Shown: positions 35,580 to 47,733 of the stretch, one piece after another
How positions within the stretch are numbered: the stretch's first letter is position 1
How the letters are laid out: each line of letters starts with the position of its first letter
DNA from: Rotaria macrura
Taxonomy: Eukaryota > Rotifera > Eurotatoria > Philodinida > Philodinidae
Assembly (NCBI GenBank): GCA_900239685.1
Contig: OENT01000212.1
Location: 11,186-75,185, forward strand
DNA: 64,000 nucleotides
Reading direction: 5' to 3'
Position numbers and translations under genes: made by a program
Notes under the pieces: model-generated
The model's database searches: none
What the model saw: only the letters and a program-made list of their open reading frames with translations
What the model was told of the DNA's origin: nothing

Positions 35580-36400
35580 AAGGTATTGATGCGATGGAAT
35601 TTGTATGTTATGATGGATGTTCAATATATGTCAATGGAAATGGAACCACTTTGTTTTCATCAATACATACCGTATCATTCACTCCAACTAAAACAATTCC
35701 ATTTTGTATGCTGAGACATGAGAAAACAAAAAATTCTAACGTTGAAGTGGATCAACTATTCGATACATTCTGAACTCCATTTTGGTTTGTTTCTATGTGA
35801 TTGGGGTTCTACTATGAAAGACTATTCCGTTTACACTTTATCATATACTTTCTAATAGTTGGAAAATCAACTGGTCTTCAAAAGAAGCTCTAAGAATCAA
35901 ACGACGCTATCAGTCATTGAAACTACCTTACCGATGCTTGAAAATATCGCCAACTATTTGATATTCCGTTTTGCCAACGAGAATCATTGAAAATTCGTTT
36001 ACCGGTCAGTGATGACTTCTTATCAGTGGTCCAAACATTCGACAATTTAACTTTATGTAAGATCAGATGGAATGAAAATAGTAAAGAGCGTAAAAGTCAA
36101 GTTCAATTTTTACTTTCTGGTGTATCTCATCTATCGTTCTTAGAACTTTTGGACCGTTCTGGGAATGTTTCTAAAGAAAAACCAATCTTAAATTTGAAGA
36201 ATATCTAATAAAATCAGCTTGATCTAGAAGACATGTATGGATGGCGTGGCAAGGAACCATATGTGAAATACAGTCACTCCTGTCTTGCTACGCATTTTAA
36301 AGAACTTCATATTCGTGTAAAAAATCAAATATCAATATGTTATCTAACAGAAACAATGCAGAACTGATAGTTATGATGTGTGAAATTTGAAGAGAACTTG
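35580..36400 (+). pseudogene. F-box/leucine-rich-repeat-like gene relic
   Basis: Several short open stretches in different frames resemble consecutive parts of the large bdelloid F-box/LRR-like family. They are SWKINWSSKEALRIKRRYQS near 35.86 kb, ESLKIRLPVSDDFLSVVQTF from 35978, then after a frame change LDLEDMYGWRGKEPYVKYSH and LATHFKELHIRVKNQISICY to about 36360. At least two frameshifts and several stops separate them. In this family the C-terminal part folds into irregular leucine-rich repeats that choose ubiquitination substrates. The F-box itself was not found. Assignment rests on my memory of the family's typical phrases, so it is tentative. Confidence 0.45.
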
Positions 36401-38291
36401 CAAAACAAAAGCGGAACAGAAGATGATGAACGTATCAGTTTCAGGGTCATTGTTTGAAATATCTCGTTGGTATTTCGCTATTGCGTTGAACTTTTATTAA
36501 ATTAATTCTACTTTATCATATCGATAGAAATCTGATGAAAGTTTTTGTCATGATTAAATATACGTACTAGTTTTTTTTTTATCATTTTGGCTCTTAGTTA
36601 TATTTTCTATCTAGTATGAAGTCTATATATTAAGTATTCCCTTAGTAACGTTTTCATATGGAGACAAAATTTATAAATAAAAAAATAATGTAATGAGTAT
36701 TGTAACGATAAAGAGAGAATTAAATTTTTTTTAATCTTTGTCAGAATTTTCGAAAGATTCTCTTTACTATGTTTCGATTTGAATCTCAATCATGATAATT
36801 CGATTTTCGATTCTCAGTTTAATATGATTTTAAGGATGCTTGAATGGATAAAAGTTTTCTTTTAATACAAATCTGAACCAAGAGAACTGAGAATCCGAAA
36901 CCAATAATGAATAAAGAAGAATATCAGAAATACGTCCAGTTGAGATGGCATCAAACGAATTACACATAAGAAGAGTTATGAATAACTGTGTTGAAGGTAA
37001 TTGAGACTTTGTATTTAATTTTAATATTAAATATGCCAGGTTCTTCCGTTTATTTTGTAAGGCTCTATGCTAGTTACTGGTTTTGGTGCGTATATAACAA
37101 GTATAGTTGCAGTGCCAATGAATCCATCAGTAAAAATAACAGAATTTTGACATGACACAGGAACTACATCAATGAGCTGCCTAAAAACAGATTTGCAGTT
37201 TCAGATTTCGTGTTTTCGGTATATTTAAATGTAGAATTGAATCTGAAGAAAAATCTTATTGATTAAAGAAAGGATAATTTAATCCATTTTCGATTTAAGT
37301 ATTGACAAAAATCTAACATGTGCAGTGGATGTACGCTAGTTTTGTAACCACTTTGTGGTTTACTTGAACTTCACAATCATGATTGTGTGAGAAAGCAATC
37401 ACATCGAATTCATTTTAACTGAACTTCAAGAGATTATTCTGCATGGGGATCAGTTCTGCTGCTGTTTCTACATCTGTTGAACATTATTTTAAAACGATAT
37501 AATTAAGTTGAGTAAAGATCGATCGTTTTCGTTTCGATTTAAAAGCAATATACATTTGTTACAATTATCATCACAGGGAAGCGATTCTTGAGTTATAGTT
37601 GAAAAATTGTGATTTAATCTTCTCTGAAGATCGTGGCAATGATTCTTGCGTGTTTCTGCGTTTAGAGTTCCGTGCATGGTTAACGGCAGTTCAACCTTTT
37701 GCTTCGCACGTTCGATGCTTTGTTGAATGTAAAGAATCCTATAATCGGCCAATGGAGGAGATTAACCTTGAGGCGAGAGAATCTCCTCTGAGATAGACTG
37801 AACTCTTGAATAATCTGTGCATCTCTTCAAGGGTTCGAGTCGTATTATGTTATAATTGGTAAATATCAGGATGATCATGAGACGGAGACCTGGTGAAGAG
37901 TGTCAGTAATGGATCATAATACTCATTGAATTTCCCCCTATTGACCAAAGTTAGTATATGGATTATTAGTGTTCATACATGATAGAGCAATATCTTGATG
38001 ATTGATAGGAAAGGCTTTTTTTTGTATTACTACGGTGTTGGTAAAGTATTTTGATGTGATTTCTATTAGAAGAAGACTCATGCACTTACATCCACATCCA
38101 GCTTATTTTTATCTATGTTTGCTATTGAACAGTTCATTATCCTCTTACAGATAATCATTGTAGATAAATATTCATGACATCCATTGAGGAGATAAAGACA
38201 ATCGTACAAATATTATCTGAATGCTTTGTTAGTTAAGGGTTGATGAAATAAATTAGACATTCATCACTCTACATGATACATAGTGTCTCGA
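36401..38291. other. Non-coding spacer
   Basis: AT-rich, no gene supported. Overlapping ORFs on opposite strands at 37489-37752 (minus) and 37599-37796 (plus) have slightly better-than-random composition but no domain I recognise. Confidence 0.4.
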
Positions 38292-38717
38292 TATTTCTGG
38301 TTGAGGATTGACAACTGAAAATGAATCTATTTCACATAGACAATACATAAATACTCGAGTCATTGAATTTTTTCATAAAGTCGTCTATCGAGCATTTAAA
38401 TATGGATCAATATAATATCGATTATCGAACCGTCTCGTTAGAGTATCAAGATGATGAATATAGAAAGAATGTAGCACTTGTCAATCATATTCCGAAAAGT
38501 AGTTGCTATTGAAATGTTCATGATTAAGGATTCTTTTTCACCGTTAGTCATTTTCATCTTATCCGAATGTGTATCTTTGAATATGATACTGTTCTCGTTG
38601 TCGTCCATGAGAATGATATTCTCATTGTCAGATAATGTGACGATGGATATTTGATGTTATTTATATTGATGCTATGCTAGTTTTCGTGTGACTGATGGTA
38701 CAATAGTCACTTTCGCT
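38292..38717 (+). repeat. 426-bp dispersed repeat, copy B
   Basis: The partner of 28492-28917 (about 96% identical, same length and orientation, 9.8 kb apart). It carries a 36-codon ORF from ATG at 38402 (MDQYNIDYRTVSLEYQDDEY...); the corresponding ATG is ACG in copy A. Just to its right lies a telomere-like G/C pair that copy A lacks. Confidence 0.85.
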
Positions 38718-38722
38718 GAACT

Positions 38723-38868
38723 GATGTGGGTGTGCGTGTGAGTTTCGTTTTTGGGTTTGGAAATAGTATCATTACACCCATAGACCCCCAATCCCTCAGA
38801 CCACTAGACCCTTATCCCTACATACCCACACCCACAGCCACCCACCTGGATCCAGACCCACACCCTAC
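38723..38868. repeat. Telomere-like G/C pair 5, probable insertion
   Basis: G-rich GATGTGGGTGTGCGTGTGAG begins at 38723. A long C-rich part runs from ACACCCATAGACCCCC (38774) through TACCCACACCCACAGCCACC (38823) to GACCCACACCC (38856-38866). It is the largest member of the family here. Comparison with copy A of the adjacent 426-bp repeat suggests that the whole block (about 38728-38918) is extra DNA. Confidence 0.6.
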
Positions 38869-39725
38869 TAGTCGATAGTCCTACAGAAAAAACATGCGAT
38901 TGACTTAGTTTTTGCGTGCACATTTTATTGTTTCATCGAAAGCCGATATTCTTGTCACTATCCTTACCTGATTCCTTTTTTTGCTGAGAAATCTGTCAAG
39001 ATTCTCTTTAGTCTTGAAGTTCAGCCAAGACTCTTTCTATCGATGAAAGAAAAATATAAAGAGTCTTATCAGAATTGTAAGAGGAACATCTTTCAGCTAG
39101 TTTTTAAGATATATATGTACAAATCATTAACACTCATTTTATGGTGCATTCTTTCAAACAAAACTAAACCGTTAACATGATGAAATGCATTGAACTATTG
39201 AAATTTATACGACTTCTTTACGTTGCAAATTAAAGATAACTGCATATCGATACGTTAAGATGAAATTTATTAGTTTATTTAACTTTTTCTATCGCTCTAA
39301 ATGATGAAAATGACGAAGAAGAGTTGTAGTAGGGATTAATTGCTGAATATTTCAATAGATTTTATTTCGTTTCTCGAAACGCTGTCATTTCCCAATCAAA
39401 ATTGCGATTTTATTGTTGCTGTTTTTTTCATTTTTTGATTTATCGTTACTTGAATCATCGTGTATTTTTTGTCATTTTTCTAATGTATTGAAATGAAATG
39501 TGCCACTGTAGCACTTTTTTTTCATTCCTATTGTGAAAACTATTTACTAATAATAACATTGAAGAAGATAAATCCAAATGTAATAGACGCACACTTATTC
39601 AAAAAACAATACAAGAATTCGACCAGATTATCCAAGGAAATGAACGTAGACTATACTAAATATAAATAATCAGTCCGCGATTTCAAAAAATGCAAGATTC
39701 TTTCCAGATTAGCTTTTTCTTGCCT

Positions 39726-39810
39726 ACATTGAAAGAAAAAGGGTTTCGATTTCGTTTCAAAAATCGGAACCCTCTAGTGTTTCGTGTCGTACCTTTTTTA
39801 CTTTCAATGT
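39726..39810. mobile_element. Small 85-bp foldback
   Basis: ACATTGAAAG-AAAAAGG (39726-39742) is mirrored by CCTTTTTTACTTTCAATGT (39792-39810). A second mirrored pair lies inside (GGGTTTCGATTT and AAATCGGAACCC). The whole segment can fold into one hairpin, like a tiny MITE. Confidence 0.55.
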
Positions 39811-40955
39811 TGTGATGAAAGGTCAAAAGAACGTTTTTTCGTTCTGTGCGAACGAACGACCGAACGTTTTTAACTCACTTTTCGTAAGCCCCTCCTTTCA
39901 GTTGAGGGAATGTGTGGACAAAAAGTGTTTTAGATTTATACGAATTCATAAATTTTAGTGTTGATTTTTTTTAAATGTTGGAGAGGAAAACATTACAGTC
40001 CATAGACAGTATTGCAAATTTTCGTGTAAATGTATTTTCCATCTCCATAGGATATATATGTCAGCTACTGTGAATCTTTGAACGATCTCCGAGATCTCCA
40101 ATCATATTGAAATTTGTTCGATTCAACAAAAAATTGGGTTTCTTTTAGTTTTCGGCGTTACACAACATTCACTTCTTGCTGTGAATATGTTACTGTTGTT
40201 ATGATTAATCATTCTTCATATAGTATGTATTTGAAAACAATATTAAAAAGAACGAATAGAAAATGGCAAGTCATGCAGAAACTAAGCAAAAAGTGTTGGT
40301 ATACTGTAAAGGTAAAGAAAAAAATCATTCAAAACAAGCAAGCAAGCATAGTGAAGGTCAAAAACAATTTCAAAATCAATAAGAGGGTATTATTGAAAAT
40401 ACTAAGAAGTGTGGTGAGTAAACTATTCGGAAGCTTTCAAATATTAGAGACTTTAGTTAGAGGATTATGTAGTTACTGTGAACATGCTGTGAATATTGGT
40501 AATGATTTAAACCGATATGATACAGTCACAAGAAAAACACTGTTAAAGTATCGAACGTTTTTAAAAGCACCGTAGGAGTTACGAAACGTGAAATAGTTCT
40601 TTCCATCGGTACATGGGGAAAACCTTGACTAGGAAACTATTCCCTTGACTGAAGAGGGACCCAAATGAAATAAAATGAGTTTGTATGATTTCGTATATGG
40701 TTACAATCACGTATTAAGTCACATACAAATCAATCACCGATATTCGAACCAATTACAAAGTTTTAGTCAGAGGTGATCAGTGTTTCGAAATTTCGAGTTT
40801 TGACTTTTTCTAGGACAAAGAAACACTTTTTTACCAAAACTAATTTCTTCCAGATGACTGAAGGATGCGCATTTGAAACTAGATTAGTTTATGCGTTTTC
40901 TTGATGGCTTGGAGTCAGAGATCATTAGTGAATAAAGACTTAAACGGTTTACCAA

Positions 40956-41201
40956 CTTCAGTCAATAGGGTTTTCAAATAGTGGATTCAGTCAAGTACAT
41001 TTTTTTGGCTCAGCGTTTCAGTCAATCAGATCTTGCAGGGTCGAGGATTCAGCTAGTCGACTTTTACTGGCTCACAATTTCCCCTAATTCGATCGTTCCG
41101 GGTGGAGGATACAACTAATGAGGTTTTATTGAATCCAAGTTTCATCCCGTCTGGGTTTTTCGTGTTACAGTTACACCAAATCAGGTTTTTTTCCGTTGCG
41201 G
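40956..41201. repeat. Degenerate 62-bp tandem repeat, about four units
   Basis: Units at 40956-41015 (60 bp), 41016-41077, 41078-41139 and 41140-41201 (62 bp each) align without internal gaps. Common features are a start like TTTCAGTCAAT, a middle like GGATTCAGCTAGT / GGATACAACTAAT / CAGTTACACCAAAT, and a T-rich stretch after it. A partial fifth unit (GGTTCGGCCAATTACG) follows. Divergence between units is high, so the array is old. Confidence 0.65.
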
Positions 41202-43161
41202 GTTCGGCCAATTACGTCTTTTACCTGCCGTTTCAAGCGTTGTGGTACGTGTTTTGTTCGCATTTTCAGCTAATTTCACTTCATATAATTAGACTTTTCG
41301 TCTAATGAGATTTTCTATTGTCAATGTTTTGTGCAAAAAAGCTTCTCCAAGATCTTGATTGTGACGAATCACATTCCCTCTCCTATGGGTTTTATACGAT
41401 GAGCTTTGCATTGCACAAGGGTGTCATCCGAGTATCTTCATGCTTGTCGAATGAAATTTGTATAGGTCATACAACAAATCGCATTTTTCAAGGATAGTAT
41501 CAGCATAATCTGCATATGTTAATCGACTTTTGACAAGTTTTATGTTGTGGATCGAAGAATTATGTCAATGAGGCACAAAATTATCACTCTAATTGTAAAT
41601 AAAAGTGTGTTATTATTTGGAGGAGTAAATTATAGGCAATGAGCAGCTATGTTTTCTTAGATGACTTTCCGAGGCTTCGCTTACATATAGTTGTTGATCA
41701 GAAAGTTTCACTGGATCTCGTCCGAAAAAGATCACTTCATGTCGCAAATGAATTCAATATAATTCAAAATTTATTAATTTATTCAAAGACACTTATTTCA
41801 AGGATTTATCAATGCATATAATTTCTATATGCATCTGCTTGATCAGCCGATCATATATTAAAAACTATATGTTTCTAATAAGTACATTAAAGTACTGCAT
41901 TTTCTATACGCCATTTCAAAACCTACTATGATCTGTCAGTGTCTGCGAATGTCTACTAGTGTCTGACAGATTCTATCATGGTAAAATTATATATGGAAGC
42001 TCCATTTGCAGCAGCCACGCCTTGTTGCCTTGCAGATCCTTGTAAACACTGTGGGTCCTCATAGACCTTGGCATACGCATGTATGACCGTCATACTAATA
42101 TTAATAGAAGAGCACTGAAAGAGAATTATTATGTAATTCATTTGCCTCACTCAGGCATGTTGAAATATCAATGAGAAGTCACGATTCACGAAGAAGCGTT
42201 CTATTATGAGAATTGAGCGAGAATCCTCGATGCAAGAGGACATCGTGCTGTGGATGTAGATGAATGAAGAAGATACCAACACCTACACCCGTCACCCGTG
42301 AAAAAACGCGCTACTGGTTATATAGCCACCGCTAAAGAATGGCTTACTAATTTAAATTGTCAGCCGCTGAAAACTTGAACAAATTGAAATTTCATCTGAG
42401 TCGTTGCCGTTCAACCCTTCGCATACTAAAATAAGATGTGCCGCATGTGTCGTGAATTGCGACACATTCGCATACGACACCAGGTGCTCGTTGCGACACT
42501 TTTATCCAGCAAGAGGAACATACATGCGACATCTTCTCAAAGCATGGTTCGAACCCACCATACAGCGTTTTTTTTCAATTTTTTCTATAAAAGTATATTA
42601 TGATATCTTTTCAATCTATTTCTATCTAACTACTCTGGACCGATAAGCGAGAGAGACATGTTCTTGAATGATCAATTATCGAGCAGTGGATTTGTAAAAA
42701 ACGATTTTTAAAGTATATGTTTCGCATATTCAATCATGCTGCTTATATACACTTGTGTATACAAAACAAAATGGTGAATGGCTAGCCTGCAGACTTAATA
42801 AGACACATTCTGATTACTATGCATTCTAATCATAACACATTTTCATGCTAAAGATCGCGGCACAAAAATAACGACACATAAACGGGACGCATATTATTTC
42901 AGTGTGTAGGAGTATCGCTACGTTTTGTTTCTTTCCTTCAAAATTTGATTGCATTTTATGCATGAAAAAGTCAGCATGTTATATATAAATCGAATAGTAT
43001 TTAATGAAAAAAATAGAACATCGTATTTGTACCGAGAAGAGAAACGAAGTCATTTTTATTCATATTGCATTCAATTGAAGTGAGTAGCTATAGAATTCAT
43101 AGTTGTGATATTTAATTCATTGTCCTCTTTGTTTTTCGTTATCTATTTAGTATTTATTACA
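41202..43161. other. Non-coding spacer, upstream of the EF-hand gene
   Basis: No gene supported. There is a G/C pair near 42247-42298 (CTGTGGATGTAG ... CACCTACACCCGTCACCC). A GCGACAC-rich patch at 42430-42540 includes the hairpin ATGTGTCG / CGACACAT (about 42446-42468). A TTAG just before 43151 could be the acceptor of an intron in the 5' untranslated region of the EF-hand gene. Confidence 0.4.
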
Positions 43162-43431
43162 ATGAGCGCCGTGCCAGAACTAACTCAAGAGCAAGCATTG
43201 GAAATAAATCGATCCTTTCGAGAATTCGACCAAAACAGAAATGGATACATAACTAAAGATGAAGTAAAAGAATGTTTGAAAAAGGCGAATGTTCGAGCAC
43301 TAGATGCAATAGTCGATCATTCTCTGAAAGACATGGATTTTAATGCAGATGGAAAAGTGAGCTATGCAGAGTATTTGAAGTTTATGACCGCTGTTTATCT
43401 TGGTGACATTAAAGAGTTACAAAGAAAATGA
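43162..43431 (+). CDS. Small calmodulin-like protein with two EF-hands
   Basis: The 89-residue reading from MSAVPELTQEQ is preferred to the 19-codon upstream extension, because calmodulin-type proteins usually begin just before the ELT(x)EQ helix. The upstream part also contains a likely splice acceptor (TTTAG) and reads as chance hydrophobic sequence. EF-loop 1 is D23-x-N25-x-N27-x-Y29-x-x-x-x-E34 and EF-loop 2 is D59-x-N61-x-D63-x-K65-x-x-x-x-E70; both keep the residues needed to bind calcium. The protein is therefore half the size of calmodulin and would act as a cytoplasmic calcium sensor or buffer, perhaps as a dimer. Partner unknown. AATAAA at 43581-43586 marks the likely 3' end. If the first ATG (43105) were used, the product would carry a hydrophobic N-terminus. 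Confidence 0.85.
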   Translation: MSAVPELTQEQALEINRSFREFDQNRNGYITKDEVKECLKKANVRALDAIVDHSLKDMDFNADGKVSYAEYLKFMTAVYLGDIKELQRK

Positions 43432-46400
43432 ATTTGTATACTTATGATCGGCAAAAACGTCTCAAATTTTCACTGAAAAGCAAGCCACTCCTTAGTAGTT
43501 CTCATAAAATATTTTTAAGAACATTATAATCCTTTTTTTGTTAATTCTTCCTTTTTAATTTTAAACATTGATAAAAGCAAAATAAAGAGTGTAGTTTGAT
43601 TAGAACGGTTCTAAACAAATATCTTTAGATCATGATTGGCACGAAGAAGGCTGTTATGGGTGTGGGTCTGAAGCTTTACTATTTGCTCTTGATACGCCAA
43701 CACTCAATCCCAAGGGCAGAGCAACACTACACACGCACAGTCACAACGTCATCCAAAGTCACACCATTTAACAACCTGAGTGTCTTTCTTTTTTTCACTT
43801 TCATAAACTTTCGCCATTTGAAACGAGTATTAAGAGAAAAAAATCAGGTTCGCAACGGTTTCAATACTCTCAAGCAATCACAACAACTTGTTACGACGTT
43901 TTTATTCCTCTATTCTTTTCTTGGTTCGAATGCATTATGCGCTTACTGAACGGACGAGTTTTAGTGTTTTTTTTTCTCGCACAAAAAACGCTATTCATCA
44001 TTCTCCTCTTATACAATTGTTTGCAGCCAGAAAGCCATAATGCATTAATTTCATGGACAGCAATTCTATTGGCTCCGAGATAGGTTACAACTAAATGTGC
44101 AGCTATTCGAAATTTTGTATGTGTCGGTCTGAAATAGATAGGATTTCAACTAGTGCACTCACAGTTTCTGATCATTAGGGTGTGGTTGTGGGTGTGTGTA
44201 GTTATTTTCTGAACATACACAACATCCTCGTCTTCATGCATTCTCTGTAATCATACTCTGTATGAGATATCATTTCTGGGATCATTTTCTTGTTACTTAT
44301 GCATTTATAAACCCGACATTTTATCTTATCTTCAAGTTTTTCTTAAAGAATCTCAATACATGACAAAAGCTTAATCATCTAGGTACTTCTCAATTCTAAA
44401 AACTTTCATAGATAAATGTATCAGAAGTACTGCGATATGATTTTCAAACACTAACGTCATTTTCTACCAGTTCTTAATGTTTTTCTATTGGAGTTCTAGA
44501 AAATGATAAATAAATGAAAGATACTGCACTCAATATCTTTCAAGAAAGTGTAAATTAAACCGACAATTCTCAAGGCTTGAGTCAAAGTTAAAAACAAGAG
44601 TAACTTGCAATCACAAAACGATAAATTTTGCTCATGATTTACTTCAAAACACTTCAATTTGGAAAAGAATAGAAAGGAACTTTTGAAAATAAAAAAATTC
44701 TCTGGAAGAATGAGATGATGAAGATAGTAAAATGCATCATAGTATTTTTCAGCACATTTGCGAGATCCTAAATACGTAAAATAAGTAGAGAATGGGAGAG
44801 ATTTATATTAACATTAAACTTGTAACGTTCTTGGTATGTTTCTTTACATCGAAGAATGCTCCTATGCGTATGAATCATTCAACACCGGAGCAAAAATAGA
44901 TTAGTAAACAGAATGTTCTAGACGTATAATATCACATTGTTTTCATTTTCAATATAAACCAAGTTAAACCGCTACAACAATTAACTTAAAAATGAAATTT
45001 ATAGTACTCATTTTACGTGCATTAGCCAGAGGTTAGGCTCTATTAGCCGCGATTTTTATTATTATTAAGATACATTTTTGTAAGGACCTATATGCAAAAG
45101 CGAAAATGTAAATGAGATTGGAAAATTAATTAAAACAATCTCATTGTTCTTCCTCTCCTTGACCTATCTTCAAGAATGAAGAAGAACAGATAAAAATACA
45201 AATTGTATCGAAAGTTGAATAAGAAGGTATCCTATAATTATTAATTGCATAACAACTAAATCCATCAATACAGTAGAAGATCTTTCTCAGAAACTTGTGT
45301 TTTAAAGAAATAATTTTGAGTGCTTATTGATTGTTTTAGTATTTAAGTTTAAATGATATCTAAGTTAATTATGGACAATAATTTCCTTGTGTCATCATTA
45401 CAACGTATCATTTTTAAGTTAGAAATATCTTCGGGAAAAATTTTCTCTCAGAAGAACTTAGTTTATATTTTCTATTCTTAAATGCCCTTTCCATTATCAT
45501 AGAAGATCTAATACGTGTAGTGCGCGTTTGTGTGTAGAAAGATGAAAGGATCTTTGTAAATTAATAGCATGCTAGAGATGTAATTTCGTTTTATATTAGT
45601 TAAGAGATATTTTCATCCTTAAATTACTTCTGAAAATGTAGACACAATCTTTCACAATTGAATAAAACATAACTTTATGTATTGACGTTGGTATGTGTTT
45701 TTTTGAGTATTTCTCATGATTTTTTCGAATCAGACACGAATGTGTATTCAACTGTTGTTTTTTAATAAATTATTTTTTCTGCAGAAAATCTTAATCATTG
45801 AAGTTAGTTCAAGACTTATAATTGTATCAATAATAGATTTCACTATGAACGAATTCCTGCTCTACTAATTACATCTAGACATTAGAAATCGATTTGGATA
45901 ATTTTGACAAAAAAATTAACTTTCTCTTTTCTTCATTCTGTAGCGATTCGGACGGTAAGATTTTACCAGTAGTAGATTTTATTCTTCAGGATGCTAGATT
46001 AAATTGACTTAGTTATTCTAAGAACATTGATTACTAGTGACGGTCTGTTTTTAGAAGAAATAATAGAAGATCCTGCGTCTTGTAATATGTCAATGATTTT
46101 ACATTCGATGTTACTGATTCAACACAACTATAGTATAACCGAGACTTTGAGAACAGTTTTCTTCTTCCAGGTTTGAATACCGAAGGAAATAATTTTCATC
46201 GAATAGAATTTATAGATGAGACATATTTGAAATGAATGGAGAGAAATTCTTGGAAAACGACGAAAACATGATTCATTGAAAGAAATTAATCGTAGGTCAA
46301 TTAATTCTAGAGAAAACTGAATATAATCAATGAAAGTACTCAAAAAATATCTTATTAGCATAGATAAACAAATACGAAAACCATCGAGGTTCTATTTTAC

Positions 46401-47377
46401 TAATTCATGGCACCATGAAAGACATAAGGTAAAATATTCTAGTTCGAGTGTTAATCGAACTTTCAAGTTTTTTTATAAAGAATTTTTCTGAGAAGATTCG
46501 ACTAATAATCCGAGTAAATCTATGAACTCACGATTTTTAAACAAAAATCAAAAGTTCTGTGTCAACTATCAAACAAACGAGTTCTTTGCTCCTATTACAA
46601 CAACATGTTATAGTCGGAACTGATGCTCAAAAATATTTTATATCATAGATCACAATTTATCATGGAATATAAAATAAGGATAAAAACTCGACGACACGAT
46701 ACGATTGAAAGGATAATCCACATTCAAATCCCCAATAAATCTTTTCGAGCATTCAGATGATTTATTTTTATCTCTTTTTAGATTTAGCTCTAAGTATTTT
46801 CTTTTACTTTACAAGTATTTTATTTTCAAAGATACAAAGTTCATCGATGATATATTCGTGACACGATTTTCTTCTACGAGAAAATCAAAATGTCCAATAT
46901 TCGACAAGTCATATATATGACATATGAAGTCGTAAGTGTGAGCAATGACCACTATCTTAGTCACGATATACACCCAAATCCTCAACTAACAGAATTGCAA
47001 TCAAATGCATGCTCTTCATAAATAAATGCTTGTGCATATACTATACTGTTTTGCATTTCTGTGCAATAAATATTTTTATGTCAGATAATTTACATAAGTT
47101 TACTTGGGATGTATCCATTGAAAAAATATTTTTGCATGTCAACGCAATTTTCTGGAAATTCACGCATATATTAAGGTTTCGTTTGTGATTAGTGAGTCAA
47201 ACAAAACATTTAAGTTGAATTTCATACAAAATTAGTATTGGTATATAAGAGTATCAATATTTTATATGCTTGAGGTGAAAAAACCGGATGAAGAAACGCA
47301 AGAAAATCAAATGAAAGTAGAGGTGTTACATAGTGGATATGATAGATCACTATGTATGACGAATACAAATGGATGTG
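43432..47377. other. Long AT-rich spacer
   Basis: No gene is supported in nearly 4 kb. TGTGGG-like patches occur at 43657-43669 (GGGTGTGGGTCT) and 44178-44199 (GGGTGTGGTTGTGGGTGTGT). ORFs at 43632-43949 and 46128-46361 show no recognisable motif and are not called. Confidence 0.45.
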
Positions 47378-47452
47378 TCTCTTCTAGTCTAATTGGAATA
47401 GGACAACTGCCCGGATAGCAGGAGATGTGTGGTTCGAATCCCGCGAGGAGAA
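47378..47452 (+). tRNA. tRNA-like gene (identity uncertain)
   Basis: The segment folds as a 74-nt cloverleaf plus discriminator A: acceptor TCTCTTC pairs with GAGGAGA over all seven positions (one U-G); D stem GTCT/GGAC; anticodon stem ACTGC/GCAGG (four good pairs); T loop TTCGAAT. Internal promoter boxes are good: A box TAGTCTAATTGG and B box GGTTCGAATCC. A run of five T (47458-47462) follows closely, as in a polymerase III terminator. Against a functional tRNA: a seven-base loop CCGGATA would place C at position 33 instead of U and give GGA as anticodon although there is no long serine-type variable arm, and the outer T-stem pairs are mismatched. It may be a degenerate tRNA gene or a tRNA-derived element; the D-arm to anticodon region looks most like arginine tRNAs. 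Confidence 0.5.
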
Positions 47453-47733
47453 CATCATTTTTCGTTCTGTCACTATAACACCTTGTCCTCTTTTACCGTC
47501 TATGTAACTAGAGGTAGAGATTGCAACTTGTGTTTTCTTCAATATAGGATCAAACTTTTCATAAAAGTTAAAATTTTAAAATTAATTTCCATCGTCATCG
47601 TTTTCCGTTTCTTGAGTCATTTGATTAGTAGGTTCGTCTTCACTCGACGAATCATAATCAAATATTACTCTAGGATAATGTCTAACAGATAAAGAAAAAT
47701 TATACTTTTTTTTTCGATACCCATAAATTCGAC

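Larger units (their letters stand above)
38718..40955. other. Spacer with a small foldback and one weak ORF
   Basis: Contains the G/C pair at 38.7 kb, a small foldback at 39726-39810 and a 153-codon lysine-rich ORF at 40114-40575 (KRTNRKWQVMQKLSKKCWYT) without recognisable domain. That ORF is long for chance here but has no signal peptide or known motif, so it is mentioned, not called. Confidence 0.4.

Noticed and set aside
42404-42646. B-box-like GGTTCGAACCC at about 42545 followed by a T run, possible tRNA
   Set aside because: T-stem pairing fails, no acceptor stem or A box at the right distance was found.
43632-43949. 105-codon ORF after the EF-hand gene
   Set aside because: It begins inside a TGTGGG-like patch and has no domain or sensible composition.
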